From: Myxocyprinus asiaticus
Taxonomy: Eukaryota > Chordata > Actinopteri > Cypriniformes > Catostomidae
Length of the DNA stretch: 64,000 nucleotides
Direction of reading: 5' to 3'
Assembly: GCF_019703515.2 (NCBI RefSeq)
Contig: NC_059365.1
Coordinates: forward strand, 38,578,001-38,642,000
In this document: one piece after another, positions 31,661 through 43,620 of the stretch
Layout: every line of letters begins with the position of its first letter
How positions within the stretch are numbered: position 1 is the first letter of the stretch
Made by a program: the position numbers and the translations under genes
Notes under the pieces: generated by a model
Databases searched by the model: none
What the model saw: only the letters and a program-made list of their open reading frames with translations
Told to the model about the DNA's origin: nothing

Positions 31661-33200
31661 CAGTGAAAAGTAAAAACATATATAGTATACTTGTGTAATT
31701 TGTGTCAATGATGGTATAAGTGCAATTACCAGTAAAAATATTTTGTGGATAATAACTATCTGCGTAAGCAAGGGAAAAATAATAAATCTATAAATTTAAG
31801 AGGACCCATATGGCCAATACGAGTTCAATGGAAGATCCTTAATTTTTTTATATAAAAATTCAGACAATCAGAGACTGCAAGTAAACTTTGGTATGGTTAA
31901 AATAGTAGACCTTTAATAAAACTGTAAACTAAAAATGCAGGTATATTAATAATTAGACCTGTTGCGATTATTATATTGCATGATGGCAATATAATAAAAA
32001 TAATTTGATCTAACCAGGATTATTTGAGATAACTGCAATAACTGAGCACTTTAAATTCTAATCACATTTTATTAATTTTAAGCAAATATATATGACATGT
32101 CTCATTTTCTGGTGCAACAGCACATTATGTGAGCACTCCAAATGAACTCTGACCGTCATCGACCTGCACTGCGCACTGCATTCAGAGAAGCCCCTGAAGA
32201 TTAAATGCTAGCTGTGATGTATGAACGGCCTCTGTGGTCCCACAAAAACTTAGACAAGGATTTTGATAGTGAACCCAATAGGATCCCCTCTAGTGTCTAG
32301 GCTCTACAATACGGGACAATAGGCATCCCATATGGTACGTGGCCATTTCGGCCAAACTATGGGACATCCCGCTAATATGGGACAGTTGGACCCAATGTGG
32401 AGATGAAGAATGATGGGTGTGCAGTTGGATATGTCTCGACTGCTCACCAAGCTTCTCAAGCATTTTTTTCCCTGCTATCAAACATTGAGAAAAGTGATCT
32501 GATTACTATTGCGATTAAAGTGGAATAATTGCAGAAATTATACAAAATTGCAAGTTACAGCAAATAATGCAGAGAATGGTTGAATTTGCATTACTTCTTG
32601 CGATTGCAAGATCGCAAAATCCTGGAGGGACTGGATATCTAAACTTTTTGAGGCAATATAGTTGAACCTGTTGCCAATTATAGGTATATGGGTATTTTAC
32701 TTGATTACCAGCTATCATTTGTGTTCCAAATCGTAATCTTAAAGACCTCATGAAATTAAAATGGATATTTGTGGCGTTTAGTGTATGTCTTTTATATTAT
32801 GATGCCAAATATATATTAGAGTCCTCCTAAAATTTGACAAAACTTCCATGGTTTAAAATTGACAGTTTTTCTTTGAAATCTGACCGAAATCTGATGTTTA
32901 TACAATCAAATGCTCTTTAGACTGAGAATTTTCCTACCCATAAAACACCTTTCTCTGAGAAGCAAAAGCAAATAATTGTTCATGACTGTGAATATAAATG
33001 AAAGGCGATTGGCTATTTTAAGAAAAAGGGACAAGTATTTCGATGTGTCTTGCCCCAGTTTCCTGTTTCCATCATGAAATATGTCAACACTTGAAAGAAA
33101 TCTGTGTTCGTCCAAAGATTTCATGTGGTCTTTAAGTTAAAATTAGGTTTTGATCCTTGGTTAATGCCTAATAATACCTAGTGTGTCTTCTACTTTTCTA
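31661..33200. other. intronic sequence without recognised features
   Basis: AT-rich sequence with no recognisable gene or element ends. Around 32275-32400 there are repeated GGGACA-type words (ATACGGGACAATAGG, TATGGGACATCCC, TATGGGACAGTTGG), a short degenerate tandem. The 60-80-codon minus-strand frames at 32290-33124 have no known domain. Confidence 0.5.
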
Positions 33201-33204
33201 CCTG

Positions 33205-34095
33205 TATTGGATTACAGTGATTTACTGTATATGAACGCCAATACGCAATAGTACAGCCCTATGAGTTCCGCAACGCAGAAAATACTGACAGAATCATGAA
33301 ATCCAGTCGTAAAAAAGGAGTTCACTTTAAAAATGCAAAATGTCACAGACTTTGACATGTATGGAATAAAATGGTATAGGTTAATGGTATAATGAAAAAG
33401 GTATGAATGCACATTTAAATCCCAAGATTAAATCCCAAAACACTGCTATTTAATTAAATAAATATTCAGTCCACATGTGCTGCGCACTTCAAATGGAATG
33501 TGTGAAGCCGGCCACTCATACACAAACACGCATCATGAGTATGACGCACGCTCTGTGTGTGTAGATGACAGAGAACAGAGCCCTCGTTAGCCTTGAAGCG
33601 TGCAGCACATGCAGACTATATATTTATATACGTAATTAAATCACAGCCTTTTGTGGTTTAATAAGCACATTTAAGCCATAAAGTCAACTGCTTATCCGGA
33701 GATGAAAAGCTGTCATCAAAAACATATAAACTGATATGTGCTTAATTCAGCTTTCCACCAAAATAAAAGCTATATTTAACTAGAAGCATGAAATTTAAGA
33801 AATTGCAAAATAAATGTATTACTACTGTATAGTAAAATGTAATATTCAATGTAGTAAGAATAATAAATCAATAATAATCTCTCACAAGCAAGAGTGCTGT
33901 TGTACTGAATAAAAGTTTTCATAAACATTTTTATTAAATTTGTGATTCTCTGCTGTGCAGCACTGTATTTGACACACACACACACACAAAAACTCCTATA
34001 TTGTGTTTTGGATTGTGTTGTGAGGATCTGTATAAAAACACTTTATTTGATAAAATAAATCAGAAATTGGATTTATTAGGGCCCCATAATAGCTA
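33205..34095. repeat. dispersed repeat family A, copy 2 (longest)
   Basis: The segment contains AATCATGAAATCCAGTCGTA, GTCACAGACTTTGACATG, AAATAAATATTCAGTCCACA, TGTGAAGCCGGCCACTCAT and AAATCACAGCCTTTTGTGG, and finishes near ATTAGGGCCCCATAATAGC. Blocks occur in the same order as in copies at 3340, 35085 and 37545. A CA-run lies at about 33973-33988. There is no transposase. Confidence 0.6.
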
Positions 34096-35030
34096 CAAAA
34101 ATTAATATATCATTGCACTTTATACGCTAAAGCTGAATTGCCATGACTGGACATACAAAGGCACTCACATTGGTATTGTGACAGAAATATTAAGAGAGAG
34201 AGACAGAGAGTAAAGTCTCTTGAGAACTTTACGACATCTCCAGAATCCAAATAAATCATGCACAATGAAAGCATAGTGTGCAACTGCGTGTGTGTTTGTG
34301 CTCTTGGGTGGTGGGTACACAGCAATTCTGAGCGGCATGCCAACACTTCAGTGTTCCCATCCAATCAGACAGCTATAGAACTGTTGCCTTTTCACAGCAT
34401 CCAAAGCATCTCTCTAAGAGTCTGGAAGGAAAAGCTCGGAGCACCAGGACACAAACACTTAAGCATTTAAAAATGACAATCATGCCCAAACACTCTCCAA
34501 CAATCAAAACAGCTTGTGGTAAATAACAGTGTCTCAAAAGCCAATCTGATGAGTGACTGGGAATTACAGTGTGGAGCATTTTCCCATCACACCCACATTA
34601 ATTCATTATGGACCTAACTGGTTCATGACATTATTTTGGCTGTTATTGTGAGACAGTAAATGGAACACATATGACAAGGACATATGACATCGAAATCCAT
34701 TTAAGAGCAGCCAAAAATATGTAAAAGTTTATCTCTCATTTGCGGGCAGAGTTTATTGTATATGTGCAAAAGGACTCCCCTTTACAAATGGCTCAAAAAT
34801 CCTTTGTTTCCATACTTTTTTTTTTATATCAATATTTTTTTTTTCCTGAGGTGCACTTTAGGGGCAAATTCACTAAACAGTTGCAACACTTTTGTACTTG
34901 GTATTTCAATGCAAAAAACTGCTTTTTATTAACTAACCAACAGTAATCTAGTTTAAGCAGGCGCAATCAGCACTGAAATTGCTACGTCCTGAGTATTTAA
35001 TTAAGTAATTGCTATTCCTTAGCATTCCTT
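34096..35030. other. intronic sequence, mostly unassigned
   Basis: No gene. The segment 34860-34980 (GGGGCAAATTCACTAAACAG and TTTAAGCAGGCGCAATCAGC) resembles a known kind of fish MITE but ends are unclear. The 34110-34600 part appears non-repetitive, with 60-84-codon frames lacking known domains. Confidence 0.45.
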
Positions 35031-35084
35031 AGCTAAATTAGGCTTATTATAGATTGCGATCCATTCACAAAAATTGGCTGGCCC

Positions 35085-35275
35085 AAAACATTGCGCTATT
35101 ATAGGGCAGAAAACAGGAACGGAATCGTGGAATCCAGTCATAAAAATGGAATTAGCTATAAAACACAGAATGTCACAGAATTTGACATAATTGGGATAAA
35201 ATGAATTTATGAATGCACAATAAATCAAATTGTGACGTACTAGTGTGATGATTAAACCACAAAAGGCTGAGATTT
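35085..35275. repeat. dispersed repeat family A, copy 3 (partial)
   Basis: GGAATCGTGGAATCCAGTCA, GTCACAGAATTTGACATAAT and GATGATTAAACCACAAAAGG match copies 1 and 2. It breaks off at about 35275 where a GTGGTGGAAAGAG-type element begins. The rest of the family sequence reappears at 37545-37765. Confidence 0.6.
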
Positions 35276-35280
35276 AATCA

Positions 35281-35455
35281 GTGGTGGAAAGAGCATTGAA
35301 ATTCTTTATAATGTAAAAGTATCTCTACAGCAGGAATAATTCACTTGAGCACAAGTACTGAGAAATAATATGACTCAAGTAAGAGTAAAAATAAGTAGTT
35401 TGCTTAGAAACTACTCAAGTAATTACTTTAAAAATTACTTTTATAAAAATTATAT
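35281..35455 (+). mobile_element. GTGGTGGAAAGAG-type DNA element fragment
   Basis: The left end (CA)GTGGTGGAAAGAGCATTG and later blocks AAGTATCTCTACAG, GAGCACAAGTACTGAG and CAAGTAAGAGTAAAAATAAG are typical of a common fish hAT-like repeat. Only the left portion is recognisable. Confidence 0.5.
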
Positions 35456-35479
35456 TTTAATGTATTTGGTATATATACT

Positions 35480-35760
35480 ACTGTTCATAAGTTTTAGAAC
35501 ACAAAGACACTATTGTTTTTTGTTTTTTATTTAGCAATAATACTGCCAAAACATTCAGAATGTTGCAAAATTATTATTACTGTTTGAAATGTGTTATATT
35601 AACATTTATTTTAAAATTATTTTTTTACCCATGATGGTAAAGCCGCATTTTCAGCAGTCATTACTCCAGTCTACTAAAAATTTACTGTCACCTAATCCTT
35701 AAGAAATCATTCTAATATGCTAACTAGGTACTCAACAATTTTTTATTAGAACAGTTGAAA
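35480..35760 (+). repeat. dispersed repeat family B, copy 2, left half
   Basis: The segment starts TACTACTGTTCATAAGTTTT and has CATTTTCAGCAGTCATTACT and AAGAAATCATTCTAATATGC, as in the copy at 28318-28560. The family sequence continues at 37407. The gap holds an L2 and a Tc1 fragment that evidently inserted into it. Confidence 0.7.
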
Positions 35761-35869
35761 GTTGCTGAGATATTGTGCACACTTGGAATTCTTACAAGTC
35801 GCTTTACACTTGCAAGTCAAATTTTGGTGTTAAATATAGCCAGAAAGAAACACATTTCTCCTGAAATTA

Positions 35870-36914
35870 ATCATTCTACAGTTTTTGGGCTTGGATGGGT
35901 TGAATCATACCTCATTGGCAGATCTTTCAAGGTCTCCAGGAGAGGAGAGGTGTCCAAGTCACACCAGCTGACCACTGGTGTTCCTCAAGGATCAGTGCTT
36001 GGACCCCTCCTCTTCTCAATATACACAACATCACTCGGACCGATCATTGAGGTGCATGGCTTTTCCTACCACTGCTACACAGATGACATGCAGCTCTACC
36101 TTTCGTTCCAGCCTGATGACCCTACTGTCTCAGCTCGTATCTCTGCCTGCCTCTCTGACATTTTGGCCTAGATGAAGAAACGCCACCTTCAGCTCAACCT
36201 TGACAGGTTTAGACAGAACTCCTCGTGATCCCAGCCAACCCATCTGTTGACCACAACCTCACTATTCATCTTTGTTCAAATATTCTAACACCAACCAGAA
36301 CAGCTCGGAACCTGGGAGTGGTGGTAGATGACCAGCTTAATTTTACCACCCACATCTCATCAACCGCCCAGTCTTGCAGATTCATGCTCTACAACATCAG
36401 AAAAATCAGACCTTTTCTGTCTGAATATGCTGCACAGCTCCTGTCATTTCAAGACTGGACTACTGTGATGCTTTGTTGGCTGGCCTCCCAGCTAACACAA
36501 TTAAGCCACTGCAGATGGTCCAGAATGTAGCAGCGCATCTGGTCTTCAATCAGCCAAAAAGGGCTCATGTCACCCCACTCTTGATTTCACTTCACTGGCT
36601 ACCTTTAGCTGCCCGCATCAAATTCAAGGCTTTGACTCTGGCCTTCAGGACAGCCAATGGAACCACACCCACTTACTTCAATTCACTTCTCCAGGTCTAT
36701 GCTCCAACTCACTCTCTGCGATCTATGAATGAGCGGCACCTGGTGGTCCCATCACAAAGAGGCTCAAAGTCTATTTCACGATTGTTCACTTTATCTGTTC
36801 CACTGTGGTGGAATGAGCTTCCAAAACTACACACGATCTGCTGATACCATCTCAACATTCAAGAATCAGCTAAAAACACATCTGTTCCACGAGCACTTAA
36901 CCAATCCACACTAA
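35870..36914 (+). pseudogene. L2 reverse transcriptase and C-terminal region, broken
   Basis: The first frame (to 36171) reads [20 protein letters not shown], then [20 protein letters not shown] (motif B) and [12 protein letters not shown], where YTDD replaces the family's YADD while keeping both aspartates. A TAG at 36169 then interrupts. Further frames carry TARNLGVVVDDQLNFTTHI (36225-36530) and AHVTPLLISLHWLPLAARIK (36473-36844), the conserved C-terminal block, ending FKNQLKTHLFHEHL. At least three frame breaks exist. RT motif A and the endonuclease are missing. Confidence 0.88.
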
Positions 36915-36950
36915 TTGCACTTACTATTGAACTTAACTTGCACTTACTGT

Positions 36951-36952
<2 letters not shown>

Positions 36953-36993
<41 letters not shown>
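36953..36993. repeat. (CA)n microsatellite in the L2 3' region
   Basis: An uninterrupted CA run of about 41 bp. It yields a poly-Cys-Val reading frame on the minus strand that is not a gene. Confidence 0.97.
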
Positions 36994-36995
<2 letters not shown>

Positions 36996-37208
36996 TACTT
37001 CTGTCTCTTTCTTCTGCGCTAGAGCCTATACTACTCCAGCCACCTTGAGAGCTTGGCAGTACAACACTATACATGTTGTTGAACTTTGTATGACAAATTG
37101 CTTGCTATGTTCCTCATTTGAAAGTCACATTGGATAAAAGCGTCTGCTAAATGACTAAATGTAAAGGTGTTTTTATAGAGGTGAAGTATTTTTTCATGCA
37201 CTACTGTT

Positions 37209-37400
37209 TTGAAAAAAGAAATAAAACTGCATCTAACCATGACAGAGAGTGAAGTGGACAGCCCAAATGCACATCAACAAGAGGACAAGTGCACCAGAGT
37301 CTCTAGTTTGAGAAACAGACTTCTCAAATGTCCTTCACTAGCAGCTTCAATGAACAATACAAACACTTGCATTGCTGCAATTTTCAGATGAACAGTAGGT
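37209..37400 (+). pseudogene. Tc1-like transposase N-terminal fragment
   Basis: The frame reads MTESEVDSPNAHQQEDKCTR, then VSSLRNRLLKCPSLAASMN, which resembles the helix-turn-helix DNA-binding segment of a second fish Tc1 subfamily (distinct from the copies at 21.6 and 24 kb). It ends at 37391. No catalytic domain and no TIRs accompany it. The match is to family memory only and should be treated as probable. Confidence 0.5.
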
Positions 37401-37406
37401 TTGAAG

Positions 37407-37535
37407 AATACAGCATTTATTTAAATAGAAATAGTCATCTGTAACATAAATATCTACTGTAATTCTTCATCAACTTAATGCATCCTTGGTGAACAGAAGC
37501 ATCCATTTCTTTCAAAAACAAAATGTCTCTGATTG
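37407..37535 (+). repeat. dispersed repeat family B, copy 2, right half
   Basis: GAAGAATACAGCATTTATTT, AAATAGAAATAGTCATCTG and CTTAATGCATCCTTGGTGAA are the second-half blocks of the family. Together with 35480-35760 it rebuilds one element outline around the L2 and Tc1 inserts. Confidence 0.65.
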
Positions 37536-37544
37536 TACCGAGGA

Positions 37545-37765
37545 TCTGCATAGAAGCACTTATAAAGGCACATTATAAAAATAATGCAATGGTATGTTTA
37601 AAAGTGATTGTTCTGTTTTCATTTGATTTAAGATCTATGAATTCATTTGATCAGAGAGGTTTTTTTTTTTATGTTAAAATATAATTAAAACACGTAATAC
37701 AGAAAAAATTTAACGGAAAAAACTGAATTTGGAAAAATATAAAATAGATTTCCCTGGGCCCTACT
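37545..37765. repeat. dispersed repeat family A, copy 4 (terminal part)
   Basis: GAGGATCTGCATAGAAGCAC, ATGCAATGGTATGTTTAAAA and TTTTCATTTGATTTAAG match the later blocks of copies 1 and 2; it ends CCCTGGGCCCTAC, the inverse of the AGGGCCC start of copy 1. Copy 3 (35085-35275) may be the other half of this same insertion. Confidence 0.6.
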
Positions 37766-40435
37766 ATTAATGCCAGATGAAAGCAGGCGGTAAATGCATT
37801 CGATTTGAAAAGAGATGTTTGTGTACATTTTCTATCATTGATATTAGCAGTAATTCATCAAATAATGATCAAATGCTTGAGAAGAGCATTGTAACGTAGC
37901 ATTTATCCAGATGCACAGTGTAGTCAATCGCACTTTCGGTGTGTTAAAGAGATGATTCAGGTGTCTGGATCACAGTAGTCAGTGATGCTGTTCAGCCCTG
38001 CCAAAGTGTGTCAGATAATGGTGGTCTGTGTCAGATAAAGTGCTTCTGTTCTCAATTAACGGTTCAAAATTCATCATGTCCTGACAAGCTTCTGTGGAAA
38101 AAAAAAGGGTAGCTACCATACTTTTCATTCCATTAAACATTTTACTCCCATCAATGCTTGTACATTCACAAGCACACAATATTCAGATTTTGGCCATTAC
38201 AATTATATCACAATGAGGATAACCATAAGTCAAAAATGTTATTTACATGCAGTAAAGCTTAACCAGATGAAACACCAGACTATTATCACCTTATTCAGCC
38301 CGCCCCTTTTCAGTGCTCCCCTCTTCCGAATTTTGTCTTCTAACTTCCTGTTTGTATTGAAGCTACTGAGAAGAGTCGATCAAAATGGATTACGTGTGGG
38401 AACACAGAAAGTATTTGTTTTTACCTAGAGTTGATGGTGCGAGTCTACAACACCTCTTTACTACGTGAAAATGCTAGTGAGGTCATTTTTTGTCATTCTA
38501 AATGTCTGTTTTTTCCAACACCTGCGGAGGTAAATTGGACCTGGCATCACATTTGGACAGCTATGACTTTTTTTTAATGCAGATTTTGGAGATTTACTCT
38601 CATCTTGGTGTTTCCATCCAGCAGTTTTTATGCGATATCCCAAAATGTGCATAAAAAAAAACTTTGATGGAAACATAGCTACTGTCACGTGAACATTGAA
38701 CAACACTGATTCAGTGCATTAAGCATTGTCAAGTAAATTGGTTATTCACTTGTCCGATTAAAAAAGTTACTTGTCCGCTGTATTATGATACATTGTCACA
38801 ATGCACACAATTTTAGTAGTCAGTAAATTAATTTGACGATTCTTGATACCAGCTTCAGTACCACAACAAATAATAACACTAACTAATTTGTTAACTATGT
38901 AAGAATTGTTTCAAGTTCTGAAGTAATTATTCAAGACTAGTGAACCATCAGCAATAAAAACAGCAATGAATAGAAATAGATAAAAAATAATAGAACAAAA
39001 AATAACAAATTAAGAAAAAGTTTTAACAGCAGTTTCAAGTACTCAAGTAAACATTCAGAATGAAATGCAACATAAAACTACTACGGGTCTTCACTGTATG
39101 ATTATAATACATTCATACTTTTTAAAGCTACTAAAGTTACTCAGTCAAGAGCAGTGATTTGTTTTCTCATTTTCTTGTTATGGTTGTTTGATTATTATAA
39201 TGACACACTGGACAGCAGCAGGTCTATTAACTTACATTTACACTTACAAATCCGACATTTTAATACAAATCTGCTTTTCCCCCAATGTTTACGTTCACTT
39301 TAGACATCACTCTCTGTGTTTACATGAATACCTCACCAAGACGGGCATTTTGGCGGAATTTTGAAATGTATTTGTTCGTTCAGTCACTTATACGCATCAC
39401 CACGAGCACGCCCATGTTCAGCACACACACATAAGCTGATCGATAGCGAATTATACAGTTATGAACTCTGGATTATTATTAAGAATATTAACTTTGTAAT
39501 ATGTGGCACAGGCCTAGACTATATCACAAATACAGCCTGTTATTTCGTTATTGAAGTTTTAATCAGGCTATTTGTCTGGCCGAAATAAAATACAAATGTT
39601 AATGTCGAGCCCTTATTACAAATGTATTATAATAACTAATAACAACAACAACTATTATTATTATTATTATTATACAAGTAATATTTCTCTCATCATTTCT
39701 TAATTTGTATGCGACACTGCTATGGGATCTGGTAAAAAAAAAATGCAGTCGTTTTCTGTGTGAATTCACGTCAACAAAAGCCTTTGAATAAGCACCTGTG
39801 AATTCCAATATGGTAAAATGCTCTCATCGCAGCTTCTGTCCACAAAAAAACCTGGTGTTATGAGATTTTTGATTTGTAATTGTAAAGTAACTTGTAGTAG
39901 CCAGTTAAAGTGAATTTAGAGCGCTTTAAATACAACTGAATGCAACACATTTGTTATTCTGTGCATGAGATTAGTGGAGGAAGCACAGACAGAACCACCT
40001 CACGTGCGCTCAGAACAGAGCTCCGCAGAGCAGCGCGTGCAGACTGTTTTCTTGATTAAATCACAGCCCTTTGCAGTTTAATATTCATAAGGTCATATCT
40101 TAATTTCGATTTTATTTCAATGGATCGTTGCGGAAACACTGGTGTGTATGAATATAGTGGCACCCCTTCCCCCATCCTGTTTTAACACAAAAAATTCTGC
40201 TCACTTTCACAATAGAACAACAATAGAAGAAGGTAAGAGGTGTCGTACAGAGGTATTTTTAATGACTTTGTGTTGTCTCTTGGAATTTCATGAGCACAGA
40301 GGCATATTACTATGTCCACAGTGTGAAGGAAGGATCTTGTAGATTTATGAAGTACTCTTGTTTTAAAATCTATATAGCAACCACTAGACCGGAAGTTCCA
40401 AGACAAAATTTTCAAGATAGCTGCATGCTAGTTTC
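37766..40435. other. intronic sequence, mostly unassigned
   Basis: No gene. A small fold-back lies at about 38608-38692 (GGTGTTTCCATCCAGCAG ... TTTGATGGAAACATAG). A fragment near 39835-39900 matches the element at 14330, and one near 39990-40130 matches family A (GATTAAATCACAGCCCTTTG). An ATT-rich tract lies at about 39645-39672. Short frames throughout have no known domains. Confidence 0.45.
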
Positions 40436-40443
40436 TCTGGCAC

Positions 40444-41540
40444 TAAATGGTGTAACGATCCATCGATCAAATCTCCAGCGATACGATGTCATCGAGTCAA
40501 TGCGTAAACATCAATGTATATATTTTTTAAGATGCAGCTTTGTTTTGAAATTCTCTTGCCAGCCATGTCCGTACCAATTTCTGTAAGGAAATCCAGCAAC
40601 CTTATTATATTCATCTCATTTTAGAAGTGCTAAATCTGCTTCTCATGTGGCCACACGGACGTGAGCGAGCAGAGTGATTGAAGCCTGAAGTTGTGCTGCG
40701 CTCAATCCGTGCTCGCACATCAACAGGGCTGCGAGCTCTGGTAACAGGATAGTGCAAAGCGGCTCACATGTGCAATTAGAAATTGGGCTTCCCTCGATAT
40801 CGTGGCACATGCGACCATTTGAATTCCACAAGAGAATATTCCTTTTTAAAGCGCTATGGAGCAATTCAACCAATTAAAATGGCTAAACAGCCAAGATATT
40901 CTGAACAGTGCTGAAGAGGGTAAGAGAATGCACCTGCCCTGCCCCAACAGCAATTACAAGACTTTTCACATCTTCACATCAACACCCTTACTATACAACA
41001 GAAAACTGTAACAGAATTTTTCAATACAACTGTGGAAGTTGTAGCCAAGAAAAAAAACAAGGATAGCACATACTCTCCTGTCGTAAGTATTTTGGATTGT
41101 AAGACTTGCTTGATTGTTGTAGAGATGACAAATTGTCATTGTAGTGTTTACCTTATTCCACAAGGCAATGATCTGTCATCAAACGACTGATGATTACATG
41201 TATGTGACAGTATTGTTTGTATTTTTTTTTTCTGTATTATTTTATTTTAACAACTAAAGTACCATATTTTGCTGTGGATGCCCCAATCTGGATACTGGAT
41301 TTGCACTTTTCAGAGAGCTCAATAAAATATTCAAATTATATTTTGGTTGCATTTGTGAGATAATACATGTAATTGATTGTGTAAAATATGGCACATAATA
41401 TCGTAATATCTATCGCAGGCCCCTGAACTGAATTGAAATCGCATCACCGCAGACTTTGAGGTATCTGCAAACATCAAATCGCTGGCTAAAAGAATCGTTA
41501 TAAGATCGTATCTTGATGAAACTTGCGATTTACACCCCTA
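40444..41540. mobile_element. hAT-type non-autonomous element, perfect 8-bp TSD
   Basis: The left end is TAAATGGTGTAACGATCC and the right end GCGATTTACACCCCTA, imperfect inverted repeats of the TAGGGGTGTAA type. TCTGGCAC flanks both sides (40436-40443 and 41541-41548), a perfect hAT duplication. The 1,097-bp body has no transposase. The fragment at 4602-4870 is a truncated relative. Confidence 0.85.
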
Positions 41541-42129
41541 TCTGGCACAACACTTTCCCTTGTGTAAAAAAGATTTGGAGAGCTTGATTAGCTAATTGGC
41601 CAAATAAAGTCATATGGTTCACTGACATCTAAGCTGGTCCCATCTAGAAAATAACAAACTACAGAATTACTCTGTGTGCTCTAAACTGCAGGGCGAGCTG
41701 TAATGTATTTTAGAGCTGTTATGTGACACCATGTCAAATAGGATACCAGTGGGATCAGATAAAAAATAATGGCTGTATACAAAAAGTCAATCTGATTGCA
41801 AATTTAAGCCTTTCAAGATGAAAAAGTCTAAGATCTGGGCGCTTAACTATTCCGAATAAATAGTTTACAAACCATTATACTCCTAAAAAGCCTAAAAAGT
41901 TTAAGACTCCTTAACACAGATAGTCTTGGAATATTATGGTGCATGAGTTAGGTCGATTAAAAGCATGAAGGAATTTCAGGAGGAAATCGTCATGGTTACT
42001 GGTGTAACCTCTGTTCCCTGATGGAGGGAACGAGACGTTGGTGTCGATGTAGTGACACTAGGGGTCACTCTTGGGAGCCCGAGACACCTCTGGTCTTTGA
42101 TAAAAGGCCAATGAAAATTGGCGAGTGGT

Positions 42130-42166
42130 ATTTGCATGCCACTCCCCCGGACACACGGGTATAAAA
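42130..42166 (+). promoter_or_regulatory. octamer plus TATA box in DIRS terminal repeat (copy 1)
   Basis: ATTTGCAT (42130-42137) lies 30 bp start-to-start before TATAAAA (42160-42166). The same pair occurs in both terminal repeats of copy 3. Promoter function is inferred from motif conservation. Here it points into the element's antisense strand. Confidence 0.55.
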
Positions 42167-43107
42167 GGAGCTGGTATGCAACCACTCATTCAGGTTTTAT
42201 GCTGAGGAGCCGATATAAGGTCCGGCCATTCCAGCGGGTAGTTCACAACGTCTCGATCCCTCCATCAGGGAACGGAGGTTACACCAGTAACCATGACGTT
42301 CCCTATCTGTCACTCACTCGACATTGGTGTCGATGTAGTGACACTAGGAGTCCCTATACAAAACGCCACAAGGCTGAACTGTGTTACGTGAACTGGCAGT
42401 GTGTGGTGGGCAGACTTGCTGTGTGCCTCATAGCCAGCACACCAGGTCAACATGTAACCTCCCCCGACACAGTTATGAGTGTTGAATGGCCCTTTTTGGG
42501 GACAAGTCGACTACCCAAAGATAGAGACAGGCTTAACTCAGTCGTGGCCTCTTTTCCCTTTCTCTTTTTCCACTCCCTAAAAAAGAAGGGGATTATCTGA
42601 CTGGGCCGCCAGGTCTAGTCGGGGGGTGTCCCTCCCAAGGGGAAGACACTGCGGAGACCACACCTCGCCCAAAGAGGGGGGGGATATTTAAGTAGAAAAA
42701 TACGTCACATGGTCTTTCCAACCATGTGGAGAGCCTTCAAGGTAGATCCTGCCCAATGGGGGAGGAGTTACTACAAACATGGAGACTGGGGCAGAGGGGC
42801 TCTGCCCAAGGAAGATGCAGTTTGCCAGCAGGGAAATGAACTAGCGGAAGATATAGATCGCATGGGGTTAGCCTTACAGGGAACCACCACATGCGGAGCA
42901 CTTACCCCAGAACAGGGCTCTTAGTTAGCGCGGGTACTGGGCCGGCAGCGAGTCTCTCTGAAAACTCGACTGCCACAGGGCTCGGAGGAAGTCAACCAGG
43001 GAACAAAGTTTATGAACACTACTGGGAATTAATGGCGCATGTCTTCAGCTCCAAGGGAGGTGGAAGGCGCTATGTGCAAGCGATACACCCGGCCAGCTAT
43101 CCCGGGC

Positions 43108-43620
43108 TTATCCGCTTGTGTTGCGTGCCACTACCTGGGACGAAACCGGTTCCACCCGGAGGTTGTAGAACCTTGCACAGGTGTTGGGTGTTGCCCAGCC
43201 CGCTGCTCTGCAAATGTCTGTTAGAGAGGCACCCCTGGCCAGGGCCCAGGGAGCCGTTACACCCCTGGTAGAATGGGCTGGTAGCCCTACCGGAGGCGAC
43301 ATGTCCTAGACGACATATGCCATAGTTATGGCGTCAATGAGCCAGTGGGCGATCCTCTGCTTGGAGATAGCGCTTCCTTTCTGCTGTGCACCAAAGCAGA
43401 CAAAGAGCTGCTCAGAGATTCTAAAGCCCTGCGTGCGATCCAAATAGATGCGTAAAGCGTGCACCGGACACAGCGATGACAGGGCTGTGTCTGCCTCCTC
43501 CTGGGGCAGCGCTTGCAGGTTCACCATCTAGTCCCTAAAGGGGTGGTGGGAACCTTGGGCACATAGCCCGGTCAGGGTCTCAGGATCACGTGAGAGTAAC
43601 CTGGACCGAACTCCAGGCAC
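43108..43620 (-). pseudogene. DIRS tyrosine recombinase, C-terminal catalytic half
   Basis: The frames VVNLQALPQEEADTALSSLC... (43306-43527) and PPVGLPAHSTRGVTAPWALA (43108-43302) are collinear and separated by a single TAG at 43303-43305. The second has the recombinase signature H-x-x-R (HSTR, 43264-43275) and the likely nucleophile Tyr in CARFYNL (43165-43167). The N-terminal Arg region is lost to truncation at 43620. In DIRS elements this enzyme integrates a circular DNA intermediate, without target duplication. It is the only one of the three copies that keeps HSTR and Tyr in one uninterrupted frame. Confidence 0.85.

Larger units (their letters stand above)
35870..37166 (+). mobile_element. 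L2 LINE, 5'-truncated, with intact 3' tail
   Basis: A 5'-truncated copy, as usual for target-primed reverse transcription. It encodes the second half of an L2-type reverse transcriptase and the C-terminal region, then a (CA)n run at 36953-36993, and ends GGATAAAAGCGTCTGCTAAA followed by TGACTAAATGTAAA, the typical L2 3' end. It lies antisense to stox2. Confidence 0.9.
41988..43620 (-). mobile_element. DIRS-type retroelement, 3' terminal fragment (copy 1)
   Basis: This fragment has the terminal inverted repeat (41988-42215), the internal complementary region (about 42245-42352), a long 3' untranslated part and the C-terminal half of the tyrosine recombinase gene. It is cut at about 43620 inside that gene. 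Its low-coordinate end matches the 57930 end of copy 3, giving the shared boundary around CGTC-TGGTTAC. Confidence 0.88.

Noticed and set aside
42118..43271. Plus-strand frames of 160 and 126 codons in DIRS copy 1
   Set aside because: They read antisense through the terminal repeat and 3' untranslated part; the equivalent region of copy 3 does not preserve them.
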